From positions 186,001 through 250,000 of the forward strand of contig JAGZEG010000002.1 of NCBI GenBank assembly GCA_018368455.1: 64,000 nt of DNA, in the 5' to 3' direction. Made by a program: the position numbers and the translations under genes. A model generated the notes under the pieces. That model worked only from the letters and a program-made list of their open reading frames with translations. It had not been told where the DNA came from and searched no databases. Positions within the stretch are counted from its first letter, which is position 1. The number at the start of each line of letters is the position of its first letter. The DNA comes from Coriobacteriia bacterium (GTDB taxonomy: Bacteria > Actinomycetota > Coriobacteriia > Coriobacteriales > UMGS124). Of the stretch, positions 7,583-16,819 are shown piece after piece.

Positions 7583-9118
7583 CTAGCGCGCCTCGGCCGC
7601 AGCAGCCGACTCGCCGGCGATGTGGCCCCAGACGAGACCGCCGGTCAGCGACGTGCCCGAACCCGGGTAGTACAGGCCGTACCAGCCGCCCGAGTTCATG
7701 CCGCCGGCGTACAGGCCGGGGATGACCTCGCCGTTGTTGTCGATGACCTCAGCCTTCGTGTTGATGAGCAGGCCACCCAGCGAGCCGAGGTTCGCCGAAA
7801 CGTTGAGGTTGGCGTAGAACGGCGGCTTGTCGAGCTTGATGAGCTGCGTGTCGCGGTTGTACTCCAGGTCCTCGCCGCTCGCCTCGATGTTGGCGTTCCA
7901 CAGATCGATCGTGTTCTGCAGGTTCGTCGCAGGCACGCCGATTTGCTCGGCCAGCTCCTCGATGGTGTCGGCGCCGAAGATCGTGCCGTCGTCGACGGCA
8001 GCCTGCGGGTCGGCAGCCCACGGCGTTAGCCCCTGCTCGATGGCATTCTGGTCAAAGATCATGTACGTATGGCCGCCGAGCTGCGTCTCCTGCTGCCAGA
8101 TGGCGCGGTACGTGTAGGCGTAGGTGGCGTCCTCGCACACGAAGCGGCGGCCCTTGCAATTCACGAAGATGCACGGGATGAGCGGCAAGTCGTTGGCCGT
8201 GGCGTTGCCGGTGGCCATGTCGTAGTCGATCGTGCCGCCGACGCTGGCAAGCTGGGCATTCACCGCAAGGCCCATGCGGATGCCGTCGCCGTTAGCGTGC
8301 TCGGAAATGAAGCAGGCCTGCGTCGTGAGGTCCCAGTACTGTTGCTGGTTGAAGCTCTTGCACAGGTCCTCGGCGCGGTCGATGCCGCCCAGTGCCATGA
8401 TGACGCCCTTGGACGCCTTGATGGAGACCTCGGCGCCGTCGCGCTCGACGATGGCGCCCATGACGCCCTTGTCACCGGAGTACACGAGGCGCTTGGCCTT
8501 CGTCCCAAACGAGAACTTCGCGCCGAGCTTCTCGGCCTCGGCCGTCTCGGCGTCGGTGAGCACGCCGCCCTGGCCGCCAGCACCGCCGCCCTCGTAGACG
8601 TGGATGCGGTCGGCGTGCAGGCCCTCGGTCACATAGGGGACATGGCAGTTGCCGTAGACCTTGACCCAGTTGATGCCGATCGTGGACAGCCACTCGATGA
8701 GCTCGGGAGCGCGGCCGCACATCGTGGTGATGAGGTCCTCGTGGCCGATGCCCTCAGCCTGCTCGACGTAGCACTGGGCGTGCTTCTCGGGCGTGTCGTC
8801 CTGGAAGTCGGTGAACTCCTTCTGCCAGGAGGTGCCGGCCGCCTGAATGACGCCGCCCGACATGGCCGTCGTGCCACCGGTGATGTCGGTCGCCTCGACG
8901 ACGAGGACGTCGGCACCGGCCTTCGCGGCAGCGCAAGCGGCGGAGAGGCCCGTGCCGCCGGCACCCAGAATGAGGACCTCGCACTCCTCATCCCAGCTCT
9001 CGGGCTCGGGCGCTGCAGCCGCCTCGCCTGCGAGGGCAGTCGCGGAGGCGCCCGCGACGAGGGCGGCGCCGGCTGCGGCAGCGCCTGCGACGAAGTTCCT
9101 GCGCGTGAGTTCGGCCAT
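7583..9118 (-). CDS. Tat-exported FAD-binding reductase, fumarate-reductase type (B)
   Basis: 511 residues; the start ATG follows AAAGGGGAA. A twin-arginine signal (LTRRNFVAGAAAAG) is followed by an Ala-rich helix and an FAD fold (LILGAGGTGLSAAC, then VVEATDITGGTTAMSGG). The C-terminal FAD segment reads LYAGGMNSGGWYGLYYPGSGTS. It shares with reductase A the GGVIQAAGT-type segment after the FAD fold and the YPGTGTG-like end, so the two are paralogs with probably different substrates. No heme domain. It is transcribed toward the LuxR gene and has the TACCAC-N5-GTGGTA dyad about 205 bp upstream. Confidence 0.9.
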   Translation of the reverse strand: MAELTRRNFVAGAAAAGAALVAGASATALAGEAAAAPEPESWDEECEVLILGAGGTGLSAACAAAKAGADVLVVEATDITGGTTAMSGGVIQAAGTSWQKEFTDFQDDTPEKHAQCYVEQAEGIGHEDLITTMCGRAPELIEWLSTIGINWVKVYGNCHVPYVTEGLHADRIHVYEGGGAGGQGGVLTDAETAEAEKLGAKFSFGTKAKRLVYSGDKGVMGAIVERDGAEVSIKASKGVIMALGGIDRAEDLCKSFNQQQYWDLTTQACFISEHANGDGIRMGLAVNAQLASVGGTIDYDMATGNATANDLPLIPCIFVNCKGRRFVCEDATYAYTYRAIWQQETQLGGHTYMIFDQNAIEQGLTPWAADPQAAVDDGTIFGADTIEELAEQIGVPATNLQNTIDLWNANIEASGEDLEYNRDTQLIKLDKPPFYANLNVSANLGSLGGLLINTKAEVIDNNGEVIPGLYAGGMNSGGWYGLYYPGSGTSLTGGLVWGHIAGESAAAAEAR

Positions 9119-9468
9119 GGTAGGTTCCCCTTTCGATAGCGATGACGATGCGTGGATGCGGGGCCGAAGCGTCCCTGACCGCAAGGCCAGAATGCATGCG
9201 CCCGGACTACCGAAAGAGAGCCCGGGCGCAGAACCGCCAACCCGTATCCCGCATTCGATGTCGCATCCCACTATGGCCCGCAAAGAGGGCCCGCGTCATC
9301 CTCCTCGCACGTGAGCGGCGCTACCACGATAGGTGGTATGGGGCCCCGAGCTGGGATTTCAAGGGTGCGCTCCCGAACACGCCGCTTCCTACTCCGTTCC
9401 CGACGCGGCCTCCGCATACTGCACGAGTACGTCGCGCTGCCGCTTCCGAGCGTTCACCGTGCAGCCTT
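9119..9468. other. Upstream region of flavoprotein B
   Basis: 350 bp without a gene, between the thioesterase stop and the reductase start, both on the minus strand. The only structured signal seen is the operator-like dyad at 9322. Confidence 0.5.
9322..9357 (-). promoter_or_regulatory. Candidate LuxR operator upstream of flavoprotein B
   Basis: TACCAC (9322-9327), 5-nt spacer, GTGGTA (9333-9338), then GAGCTGGGAT at 9348-9357. It matches the site at 5701-5735 in dyad sequence, spacer length and accessory motif. Confidence 0.6.
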
Positions 9469-10218
9469 CTATAACGTAACGCGCACGACCGCATACGGGG
9501 CACCGGGAGTTGGGCAGGCGTCCGCGGCCTCAGCCGACGCGCAGAGCTGCACGATGGAACCGCCCTCGATCTCGTGCACGACCGGGATGACAACGTCGCC
9601 AAGCCGGGCGGCCGTGCAGTACTGGACGTCGAGTCGATGCACGCGAGAACTGATGCCCTCCGGCAGCACGCCGAGCGCCATGGCAACGTACTGTGCGTTG
9701 TTGACGTGGTGGTTCGTGTCGATGTGGGCCGCACTCACGACGAGCGGGGTCAGCACCTCGCCCGGACCGTCGACGGAGATGCGCCGCTGCAAGGGCGGCA
9801 TGTCGAGCGGAGCGTCATTCTCGAGATCGCCGCGGTAAGGCTCGATCTCCTCCGCTGGCGGGCGAATGGGCCGCGCCAGCGCGTCGTCGTACATGAACCA
9901 ACGAGTATCCGCCCTGACGAGCTCCGTGCCGTCGGGTCGGGTGATCATAAAGTTGCGGTGGGCAAAAAGGCTCTCGAAGCCCGTGGCCCACGTGCTGACG
10001 ACGATCTCGTCGGTAAAGTGAGGCAGCTCCGCGATCTCGACACCCCAGTTCGCAAGCAGCCATCGACGGCCAACCTGTTGGGCGTGCGTCGCGCCGACGC
10101 CGAAGCCCTCCGACTGGAACAGCGAGCAATCCTGCAGGTAGTTAAGCATAGCCGCTATGGACAGCGTACCCGTCTCGTCGACCTCGCTATAGCGAACCCT
10201 GCTTGTAAACGAATACAT
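9469..10218 (-). CDS. Acyl-ACP thioesterase (FatA/FatB family)
   Basis: 249 residues forming two hotdog folds. The N-terminal half begins VRYSEVDETGTLSIAAMLNYLQD, typical of acyl-[acyl-carrier-protein] thioesterases, and the C-terminal half carries HIDTNHHVNNAQYV with the conserved Asn and His. These cytoplasmic enzymes release free fatty acids from ACP, ending elongation or supplying acyl chains for membrane adaptation. The length fits the bacterial family. No strong ribosome site precedes the ATG and no operon partner is adjacent, so it is probably transcribed alone. Confidence 0.9.
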   Translation of the reverse strand: MYSFTSRVRYSEVDETGTLSIAAMLNYLQDCSLFQSEGFGVGATHAQQVGRRWLLANWGVEIAELPHFTDEIVVSTWATGFESLFAHRNFMITRPDGTELVRADTRWFMYDDALARPIRPPAEEIEPYRGDLENDAPLDMPPLQRRISVDGPGEVLTPLVVSAAHIDTNHHVNNAQYVAMALGVLPEGISSRVHRLDVQYCTAARLGDVVIPVVHEIEGGSIVQLCASAEAADACPTPGAPYAVVRVTL

Positions 10219-11067
10219 CCGCCGTCCCCGCCTTCCCGCTGGCGCCGCCGTGGCGACAGCCCGCTATCACGCGTTTCCGGCACCACCTTACTGCAAACAG
10301 GCGCCTCGTGGGAAAACGATCCGGCGGTTTTGTCAGCGCGGATCACGCATGTGGGAGGCATTCGGGGAGGTGACGGCCCCTGGGCAGCCCCGCACCCCGG
10401 ACGAGAGCACGGCGGTCCGAAATGCGAGGCTTTTGGTGTCGGAGGACACTCGGGGACGCCGATCCGCGCGCTACCGGGCGACTCGCGGACAGGAATCGCC
10501 GTCGTGTATGGGCGTCGGCGGGATGCGCGGAGCAGGAGCCGGGAGACCCCCAGGCCAGGGCGCCGGGATATCCCGGCGGCGGGCGCACGGCACCAGCGCC
10601 GGCATGCACGAGCGCGGTTCCTGGCCACGAAGGCGCACTCCGGCGGCGGCCCCGCGGGCGCTCGGGGCCTGCGCGCATAAAAGGCGTGCCGCATGCACTC
10701 GAGATGCATGCGGCACGGTTTCCCTGGGCCACGGGCGCGAGGGGGCGGTGGGAGTAGGCAGCCGGACAGCCCGGGATGCCCCTGACCAGGGCGGCAAAGC
10801 CCACCGCGCCCGACAGGACGACGCCGGACGTGGCAACCAGGCCGCCCAGAGCCCCGCGGGCCGCAGGCTCGCAGTCACCTCGACCCGCCGCGGAACTTCC
10901 TCGTCACGCAACGGGTCGAGGCAGCCGCATCGCCCGCAGCAACGCGTGCCCACGTCGCAGGGCCCCATGCCTGCGGTACCATAGCGCTACACCCAGCAAG
11001 CATCCCGCCCGGAGCGCGCCAAGCCCGGCCCGCAGGCGGATCCGCCCCACTCGCAAGGATGACAAGC
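10219..11067. other. Gene-poor GC-rich stretch
   Basis: About 850 bp with no convincing gene. The distinct structure is the perfect dyad at 10686-10716. Coding-like patches on the minus strand around 10780-10920 change frame and lack a start (see rejected items). Confidence 0.5.
10686..10716. terminator. Perfect 12-bp hairpin
   Basis: GTGCCGCATGCA (10686-10697) and TGCATGCGGCAC (10705-10716) with a 7-nt loop. On the minus strand GCCTTTTATG follows, so minus-strand termination is plausible, though no intact gene precedes it on that strand. Confidence 0.45.
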
Positions 11068-12111
11068 ATGGCCTCTCGCAACAGCCACATGACCCGCACG
11101 CGCGAGCACCCTCTCTGGCAAGCGCTCGCCTGCGCCGCACTGGTGATCGCGCTGGCACTCGGATCGCTCGGAGCTGCTGGGTGCAGCGTCCCCGGCAGTG
11201 CCGGCACAAATCCCACAGCCGTCTCGACTAAGGAAGCCTCCGGCGACGTCCCCTCGGCTGCGTCCGTTTCGGCAGAAGAGTTCCTTGCGCGTATTCCGAG
11301 TTACGCAGGATCGGTCTACACCGTGCTCAACGACAACGAGCCCTCGTTCACGGCAGCAGACGCCACAACCGACGCATTCGAGACGTACGCCCCACTCGAC
11401 AAGCTCGGCCGATGCGGCAGCGCCTACGCCTGCCTCGGCGTCGAGCTCATGCCCACCGAAGAGCGCGAGAGCATCAGCGAGGTACGCCCCACCGGCTGGC
11501 ACTCGAGCCGCTACGACTTCGTGGACGGTGAGAGCCTTTACAACCGCAGCCACCTCATCGCGTTCCAGCTAGCCGGCGAGAATGCCAACGAGCGCAACCT
11601 CATCACGGGGACGCGCCACCTCAACGCCGACGGCATGCGCCCGTTCGAGGAAATGGTCGGCGACTACATCCGCCAGACGCGTAACCACGTGCTCTATCGC
11701 GTGACGCCGGTCTTCGCGGGCGACGAGCTCGTGGCGCGCGGCGTGCAGATGGAGGCTCGCTCCATGGAAGACGGCGGGGCAGGCGTCAGTCTCAACGTCT
11801 ACGTTTACAACGTGCAGCCTGGTGTCGGCATCGACTACGCGACGGGTGACAACTGGGAACTCGACGAAAGCGAGGTCGCGCTACTAGGTGTCGGAGCTGC
11901 GGAGGAGCCGGAGGCCAAGAACACAGAAGCGCGGAGCACCGCAACGGCCGAGCCCCGCGACTACGTGCTCAACACGAACTCCCGCAAGTTTCACGGCCCC
12001 TCGTGTGACGCGGTCGAGACCATCGGCGCCAACAACCGCGCTGACGTCCATGAGTCGCGCGATGACCTCATCGCCGCCGGCTACGCCCCCTGCGGCGCGT
12101 GCAATCCATAA
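11068..12111 (+). CDS. Secreted lipoprotein DNA/RNA non-specific endonuclease
   Basis: 347 residues from the ATG at 11068; an ATG at 11059 is also possible, but the AAGGA site fits 11068 better. The N-terminus has a signal helix ending in lipobox LGAAGC, so the mature protein is probably anchored outside the membrane. The nuclease core contains YNRSHLIAFQLAGENANERN, matching the DRGH-type motif of EndA/NUC nucleases with Asn for Asp and the catalytic His kept. The last 45 residues form a Cys-containing module (FHGPSCDAV ... YAPCGACNP) like the small zinc-ribbon tails often added to secreted nucleases. Likely role: extracellular nucleic-acid degradation for nutrition or competition. Confidence 0.85.
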   Translation: MASRNSHMTRTREHPLWQALACAALVIALALGSLGAAGCSVPGSAGTNPTAVSTKEASGDVPSAASVSAEEFLARIPSYAGSVYTVLNDNEPSFTAADATTDAFETYAPLDKLGRCGSAYACLGVELMPTEERESISEVRPTGWHSSRYDFVDGESLYNRSHLIAFQLAGENANERNLITGTRHLNADGMRPFEEMVGDYIRQTRNHVLYRVTPVFAGDELVARGVQMEARSMEDGGAGVSLNVYVYNVQPGVGIDYATGDNWELDESEVALLGVGAAEEPEAKNTEARSTATAEPRDYVLNTNSRKFHGPSCDAVETIGANNRADVHESRDDLIAAGYAPCGACNP

Positions 12112-12264
12112 CGCCGGTAGCAGCGATACCCCAACTATTAGACAACACGTGTCGCTTTGCAAAACTTTGCGAAAGATGCGAACGGCCGCACGGGGCGCCA
12201 CCAAAGCGGCGCCGGAACCCGGACCCGCACCCCGACGTAGCGCCGCGCCGTCGCGACGCCCGCG

Positions 12265-14340
12265 CTACGACAGCTCCTCGGGGACGTGGGCGCGCAGGTT
12301 AGCCATCGTCAGCGGGACGCCGGTGAGGTTGCCGAGCACATGGTCGGCAGCGAGCTCGTCGGAGTAGTCGTCGAGGAAGTAGGCGGCCACGCTGCCGTCG
12401 GTGGCACTCGTGTGGCAGACGAGGGGCTCGAGCTCGAAGGAAGCTACGCGCGCCACAGAGATAGGAGCGTCCTCCGAAGCGTCGGCACCACCAACGCCCT
12501 CGCCCGCAGCAACCGTCCGCTCGATGCGCAGGGCAGCCGCACCCCCGAGAATCGTGCGGATGTCGTCGGCCTGGCCCGAGACGAAGTTGCCCAGACCGTA
12601 GAAGACGATGCCCTCGCCACCCGCCTCCGTGCGCATGCGACCGTATGGCCCGAGCACGTGAGTGTGCGAGCAGACGACGGCGCCCGCCCCCGCGTCGATG
12701 AGGCGTTCGATGAGATCGCGCTGGTATTTCGTCGGTTCGGGGTCGTACTCCTCGCCAATATGCAGGAAGCAGATGACAAGATCCGCCTGCTCACGGGCCA
12801 CCGCGACATCCGCGAGCAAGTGCGTCTCTCCGGACTCGTCCAGCACGTCCACGCGATGGGCATCCTCCTCGCCGAGATCACGACCGTTCAGCCCGTACGT
12901 GTAATCGAACAGAGCGAGGCGGATCCCATTGCGCTCGACGTACGCCGGCCCGCCCGCAGCATCGGGCTCCGCGTGCAAGCCCAGCAGCGTGACTTCGGGG
13001 TGCTCACGCGCCCAGAACGCCGTCGTCTCGTCGATACCCGCCGGGCCTTGGTCGTTGACGTGGTTCGTCGCACCGAGCACGATGCCGAAACCCGCATCCA
13101 CCAGCGCATCGCCCAGCGATTGCGGCGTCGCAAACAGCGGGTAGCCGCTGCGACGGGCCGGGTTTTCCACGAGGACCGTCTCCTGGCAGACCGCCGCCAG
13201 ATCGCTCGCCCCGATTCGCCCGCGCACGTGATCGAACAGCGGCGCGAAGTCAAAACTGCGGATCGCAGCGTCATAGGCGCCTTCGTAGATGTTCGGATGC
13301 GCAATCACGTCGCCCACAACGAGCAGGGAAAGCGAGCCGTCGCCACCGCCCGCGCCAGTCGGGCCCTCGTCCTCGACCAGCGCAAACCCCCACGACAGCC
13401 ACTCCCACAGCGTCACGCCCCTGTCCGCCGACATGATGCGCAGCCGAGGCCGGCGAACCGAGGAAGGCGGCGCGGGTTCCATCTCTATCCGGGCAGCCTC
13501 CACGCCGAGCCGCGATGACATCCACACCGGATAGAGCCGGCCAGCGCTCCGGCCCCCGGCATCGCGATCCGCAGAACCGACGGGCGCCATGCGATCAGCT
13601 CGCCAGCGATACATGAAGAGGTGCTGGGTAAGCGGCTCCTCCGAGGTAGCGCCCCCATCCCCTTTGGCGCTCAGCCAGAACGGCCGAGAGCTGCCGAAAT
13701 TGCCGTGGCGCCACAGCAGGAAGACGACCTCGAGCGCCCCATCGCCATCGAAATCCGCAGCAAAGACGTCGGACACCTGCCAGTCCTCCGGCGTCTCAAG
13801 CAGCACGCCGTCGCCCGCAGCGCCGGCATCCCCGTCGACGCCGGCATGTGCGTCCCGGCCCCCGGCCGGCGCGCTAGCAGCGGCCGCGTCAGGCGTCTCG
13901 CCACTCGCGTTGCCCGCGCCCGCAACCCCAACCGGCGCGCCGTCCGAAACACCAATGCCAGTGCCGATCCCGCCTTCGGCCATCGCGCCAGCCGGCCCAC
14001 CGCTCGCGTCGTCCGCGTCACCCTCTGCACGCGCATCCGCAACCCCAACCGGCACGTCGCCCGCAGCCCCGGCCCCACTCGCCCGCCCATCGCGCACGAC
14101 CAGGCGGCGGTCTCGCAGCTCGATGCTCTCGTCGATCCCGTCGCCATCCAGGTCGGCCGCCAGCTCGGCATCGGAGAACGTCGCCCACGCGGGCGGCTCA
14201 CCGCCCGGCTCGGCGCCCAAAGCCGTGTGCGCCAGGGCGGCGGGGCCGGCAAGCACGCCCAGCCCCAGCCCCGCCGTCAACATGCGCGCAACCTCTCGCC
14301 GCGAGAAACCCTCGGCGCCCACAGGGCCGCGCTCTACCAC
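12265..14340 (-). CDS. Tat-exported CapA-like metallophosphatase-fold protein with calcium-like repeats
   Basis: 691 residues from a GTG that overlaps the end of the upstream gene by 7 bp, with AGGA before it. A twin-arginine signal (SRREVARML) opens the protein. Two DxDGDG loops (ADLDGDGIDESIE and ADFDGDGALEV) in the first half look like FG-GAP or EF-hand calcium sites, separated by a Gly/Ala-rich linker. From about residue 350 it is a CapA domain: GDVIAH, the GATNHVNDQG loop, FLHIGEEY, CSHTHV and YGLGNFV. CapA proteins have a calcineurin-like fold and are linked to poly-gamma-glutamate or envelope chemistry. No other capsule genes are here, so only the fold is firm. Coupled to the DUF3160 gene. 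Confidence 0.8.
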   Translation of the reverse strand: MVERGPVGAEGFSRREVARMLTAGLGLGVLAGPAALAHTALGAEPGGEPPAWATFSDAELAADLDGDGIDESIELRDRRLVVRDGRASGAGAAGDVPVGVADARAEGDADDASGGPAGAMAEGGIGTGIGVSDGAPVGVAGAGNASGETPDAAAASAPAGGRDAHAGVDGDAGAAGDGVLLETPEDWQVSDVFAADFDGDGALEVVFLLWRHGNFGSSRPFWLSAKGDGGATSEEPLTQHLFMYRWRADRMAPVGSADRDAGGRSAGRLYPVWMSSRLGVEAARIEMEPAPPSSVRRPRLRIMSADRGVTLWEWLSWGFALVEDEGPTGAGGGDGSLSLLVVGDVIAHPNIYEGAYDAAIRSFDFAPLFDHVRGRIGASDLAAVCQETVLVENPARRSGYPLFATPQSLGDALVDAGFGIVLGATNHVNDQGPAGIDETTAFWAREHPEVTLLGLHAEPDAAGGPAYVERNGIRLALFDYTYGLNGRDLGEEDAHRVDVLDESGETHLLADVAVAREQADLVICFLHIGEEYDPEPTKYQRDLIERLIDAGAGAVVCSHTHVLGPYGRMRTEAGGEGIVFYGLGNFVSGQADDIRTILGGAAALRIERTVAAGEGVGGADASEDAPISVARVASFELEPLVCHTSATDGSVAAYFLDDYSDELAADHVLGNLTGVPLTMANLRAHVPEELS

Positions 14341-16706
14341 AGGTCCTGCGCGCTGAACGCGAAGTCCTTCACCCACGGCACGACGTCCGCAGCCCGCTGC
14401 TGGGCGGCATCCCAGTCGAACGTCGTGTAGTCGTTCACCTGGACGCCGATCATCTCGCGCCACGTCGAGTCCGTCAGCCGCTGATCGATAGGCTGCGCAA
14501 ACTGGTAGAAGCTATACGCGGGCCCCGACGCAAGGCGCAGCGTCCCGTCCACCGGCACGATGACAGTCAGGTTCGCGATAGTGCCTGTCCCGATCTCCAG
14601 AACAGCGCCGTTGGGATCGGTCGCAATGTCTGTCACGATGGCCGCCGGGAACTCCGTCGTCGTGAACTCCACGCCACCGGCGTCCTCCTCGTGCACCGCC
14701 TGCCAGAAGTGCTCGAGCTGCACGCCAAAGCTGCGGATGAGCTCAAACTCGTCTTCGGTCGGCAGTTCGGCGCGCAGCTCCTTGTTGGCGATGACGCGCA
14801 GCTGTTCGGCAAGCTGCTGCAGAATGGAAAGGTTGTCCAGGTCGGCCTGATCGGGCATGCCATACAGAGACAGACCCGCCGAGGTCGCCTGCACGAGCGA
14901 CCCCAGCCGACCAAACACCGCCGGCTCGGGCTCCACGTAACCGCGGTCGTCGCGAGGATCGATAACCACACCGCCCGCCTCGGCCATCACCTGCTTGGCA
15001 TAGAGCACCGTGTCGTGCTTGAGCTCGGCAAAGCTGCCGCCAAACGTCTTGAGGCTGCGGCGCGCCCACGCCTCGCCCTGCATGGCGTTCGGCCAACCGG
15101 CGCCCTTCACGTCCAGCAGCGGGCGCAGCATGTTGAGCCACTGCGCATACAGGCTCGCCTTCCACAGCGAGTCCGGCGCCGCCGCAATGCCCTCGCGCAC
15201 CTTCGTGAGTTGCTCGTCATAGTTGGGATATGTCGTGTCGCCCTGCCCAGCCAGAACATCGTAGGCCGCCTGCGAGCCAAGCGCCGCCGGTACGTCGAGC
15301 ACGTCGGGCAGCAGGCGCTGGGCCCCGTCTTCGCGTTCCTTCACGCGGTCGTAGATGAGCTGCTGGAAGATGGACGCGTCGAGCGTGAAGCGCTGCCCCA
15401 TGAAGCGGAAGCCCTTGTTTTCATCGAGGCGGTCGACGTCCTCCTCGTCGTCGAGCATGGGGATGGAGTTGATCTGCGGCGCCGGCAGCTGAGCCGCGAG
15501 GTCGCTGAACGCCTTCCAACCAGCGTCGTTGCCCGGCAGGGAAGTCGGCGAGGCATCCGCGCCGAACGCGGAGCGCACCAGCGGGATGTACTCGTAGAAG
15601 CCCGCGTCGTCGCTCGCGCCCGCAAAGAACGACGTCACCTGGTAGATGGATGCCCACGCCGCATCGGGCGAGACTGCGGCCGCCCCGGAGTCCACCGCAG
15701 AGCCATCCGGCCCCACGATGCCCATAGCAGCAGGCAGCCCGTTCGTCGTCCCCAGCTGCGCCAGTGCCATCGTCATAAGCAAAGCAGCGCGGCCGAGCAG
15801 CTCGGAGGACTGCGTGAAGTTACGCCGGCCATACCACATCATCGCGCGGAAGTAGCTCGACAGCGCTTCGCTCTCGGCATAGTAGCCGCGCGGCGCGTAC
15901 TGCGTGTAATCCTCCTCCGCACCCTCGAACAGCGGCGAGGGGGCGATACCCGCCGCGTCCGTGACAAGCCGCAGCTCCTCGGAGGCCATGCCCTGCGTCT
16001 CGGCGTCGAGCTGCGAAAACGCGCCCGTCATCGGATCGAGCAGGGCCGTCCCCACCGCAAAGAAGCCGGTGTTGAGCCGGGCCGCCGCCTCCCACTCCGA
16101 CCCCGCCAGCACCTGGAGCTGCGTGAGGCTCTCGTCGAACATGCGCATGCTCAGGTCGAGCAGCGCTGTGGCAAGGTGGTCGCGCTCGACTTTCTTGAGC
16201 AAGTAGGCAAAGTAAAGGTGGTACGTGTGCACCATGGAGTCAACCGTGACAAAGTTCGGCATGAGGTTGTAGCGGTTTATCTCGTAGAGCTCAAAGAACT
16301 CGTAGCCGCCCGAGCCGAGGATCTCGTAGAAGCCGCGCTCCCGCAGGGAGGCGAGGGCCGCGTCGGCTTGATACGCGTCTCCGATGTTGATGACGTTGCC
16401 CAGGTCGTCGGCCCAGGGCATATCGGGCACGCTCGGTACCTGGGACTCGAGCTCCTCGGGAAGTCCATCGAGGAAGAGCGGCCGCTGAACAGGCGCGTCA
16501 GCCGGGGCGATGTCGGCCGTCGCGGAGGTGTCAGAGCTCGCGCCACCCGTAAAGAACGAGAACCAGCCGTCGGCATGCGCGGGACGGGCGAAGGCCCCGC
16601 CAGCCGCAACGGCAGCCACCGCGCCCGCCGCCGCGACAAACGCGCGCCTCGAGAGCGCACGCACACCATCGGAAGGGATCGAATCGGACGTGCGCCGCTG
16701 CGTCAT
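14334..16706 (-). CDS. Tat-exported DUF3160 protein
   Basis: 790 residues; the ATG follows GGAG at 6 bp. The signal is twin-arginine (LSRRAFVAAAG, Ala-rich helix, ARPAHA cleavage region). The rest is a large helical domain with VTVDSMVHTYHLYFAYLL near residue 160 and a long conserved-looking C-terminal half, which I assign to DUF3160 from overall pattern. The function of DUF3160 is unknown; Tat export implies it folds, perhaps with a cofactor, before crossing the membrane. Its stop overlaps the start of the CapA-like gene, so the two are translated together and probably act in one extracytoplasmic process. Upstream, a divergent arrangement is absent: the MerR gene is also minus. Confidence 0.7.
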   Translation of the reverse strand: MTQRRTSDSIPSDGVRALSRRAFVAAAGAVAAVAAGGAFARPAHADGWFSFFTGGASSDTSATADIAPADAPVQRPLFLDGLPEELESQVPSVPDMPWADDLGNVINIGDAYQADAALASLRERGFYEILGSGGYEFFELYEINRYNLMPNFVTVDSMVHTYHLYFAYLLKKVERDHLATALLDLSMRMFDESLTQLQVLAGSEWEAAARLNTGFFAVGTALLDPMTGAFSQLDAETQGMASEELRLVTDAAGIAPSPLFEGAEEDYTQYAPRGYYAESEALSSYFRAMMWYGRRNFTQSSELLGRAALLMTMALAQLGTTNGLPAAMGIVGPDGSAVDSGAAAVSPDAAWASIYQVTSFFAGASDDAGFYEYIPLVRSAFGADASPTSLPGNDAGWKAFSDLAAQLPAPQINSIPMLDDEEDVDRLDENKGFRFMGQRFTLDASIFQQLIYDRVKEREDGAQRLLPDVLDVPAALGSQAAYDVLAGQGDTTYPNYDEQLTKVREGIAAAPDSLWKASLYAQWLNMLRPLLDVKGAGWPNAMQGEAWARRSLKTFGGSFAELKHDTVLYAKQVMAEAGGVVIDPRDDRGYVEPEPAVFGRLGSLVQATSAGLSLYGMPDQADLDNLSILQQLAEQLRVIANKELRAELPTEDEFELIRSFGVQLEHFWQAVHEEDAGGVEFTTTEFPAAIVTDIATDPNGAVLEIGTGTIANLTVIVPVDGTLRLASGPAYSFYQFAQPIDQRLTDSTWREMIGVQVNDYTTFDWDAAQQRAADVVPWVKDFAFSAQDLW

Positions 16707-16819
16707 GGAAGACTCCAATCCTCGGAGACGGGAGACCTGTCGATGACGAGTATACGCCCCAGACACCTGGGAAATGGTGCGCAGGGAGTTCGCGCGCAGT
16801 TCGGGGAAACGACCGCGCC

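Noticed and set aside
10471..10968. Minus-strand coding-like patch (EVPRRVEVTASLR, then GALGGLVATSGVVLSG in another frame) suggesting a frameshifted membrane protein
   Set aside because: No start or ribosome site, the frame changes without a clear slip site, and no family is recognised; GC-rich DNA often gives such frames.
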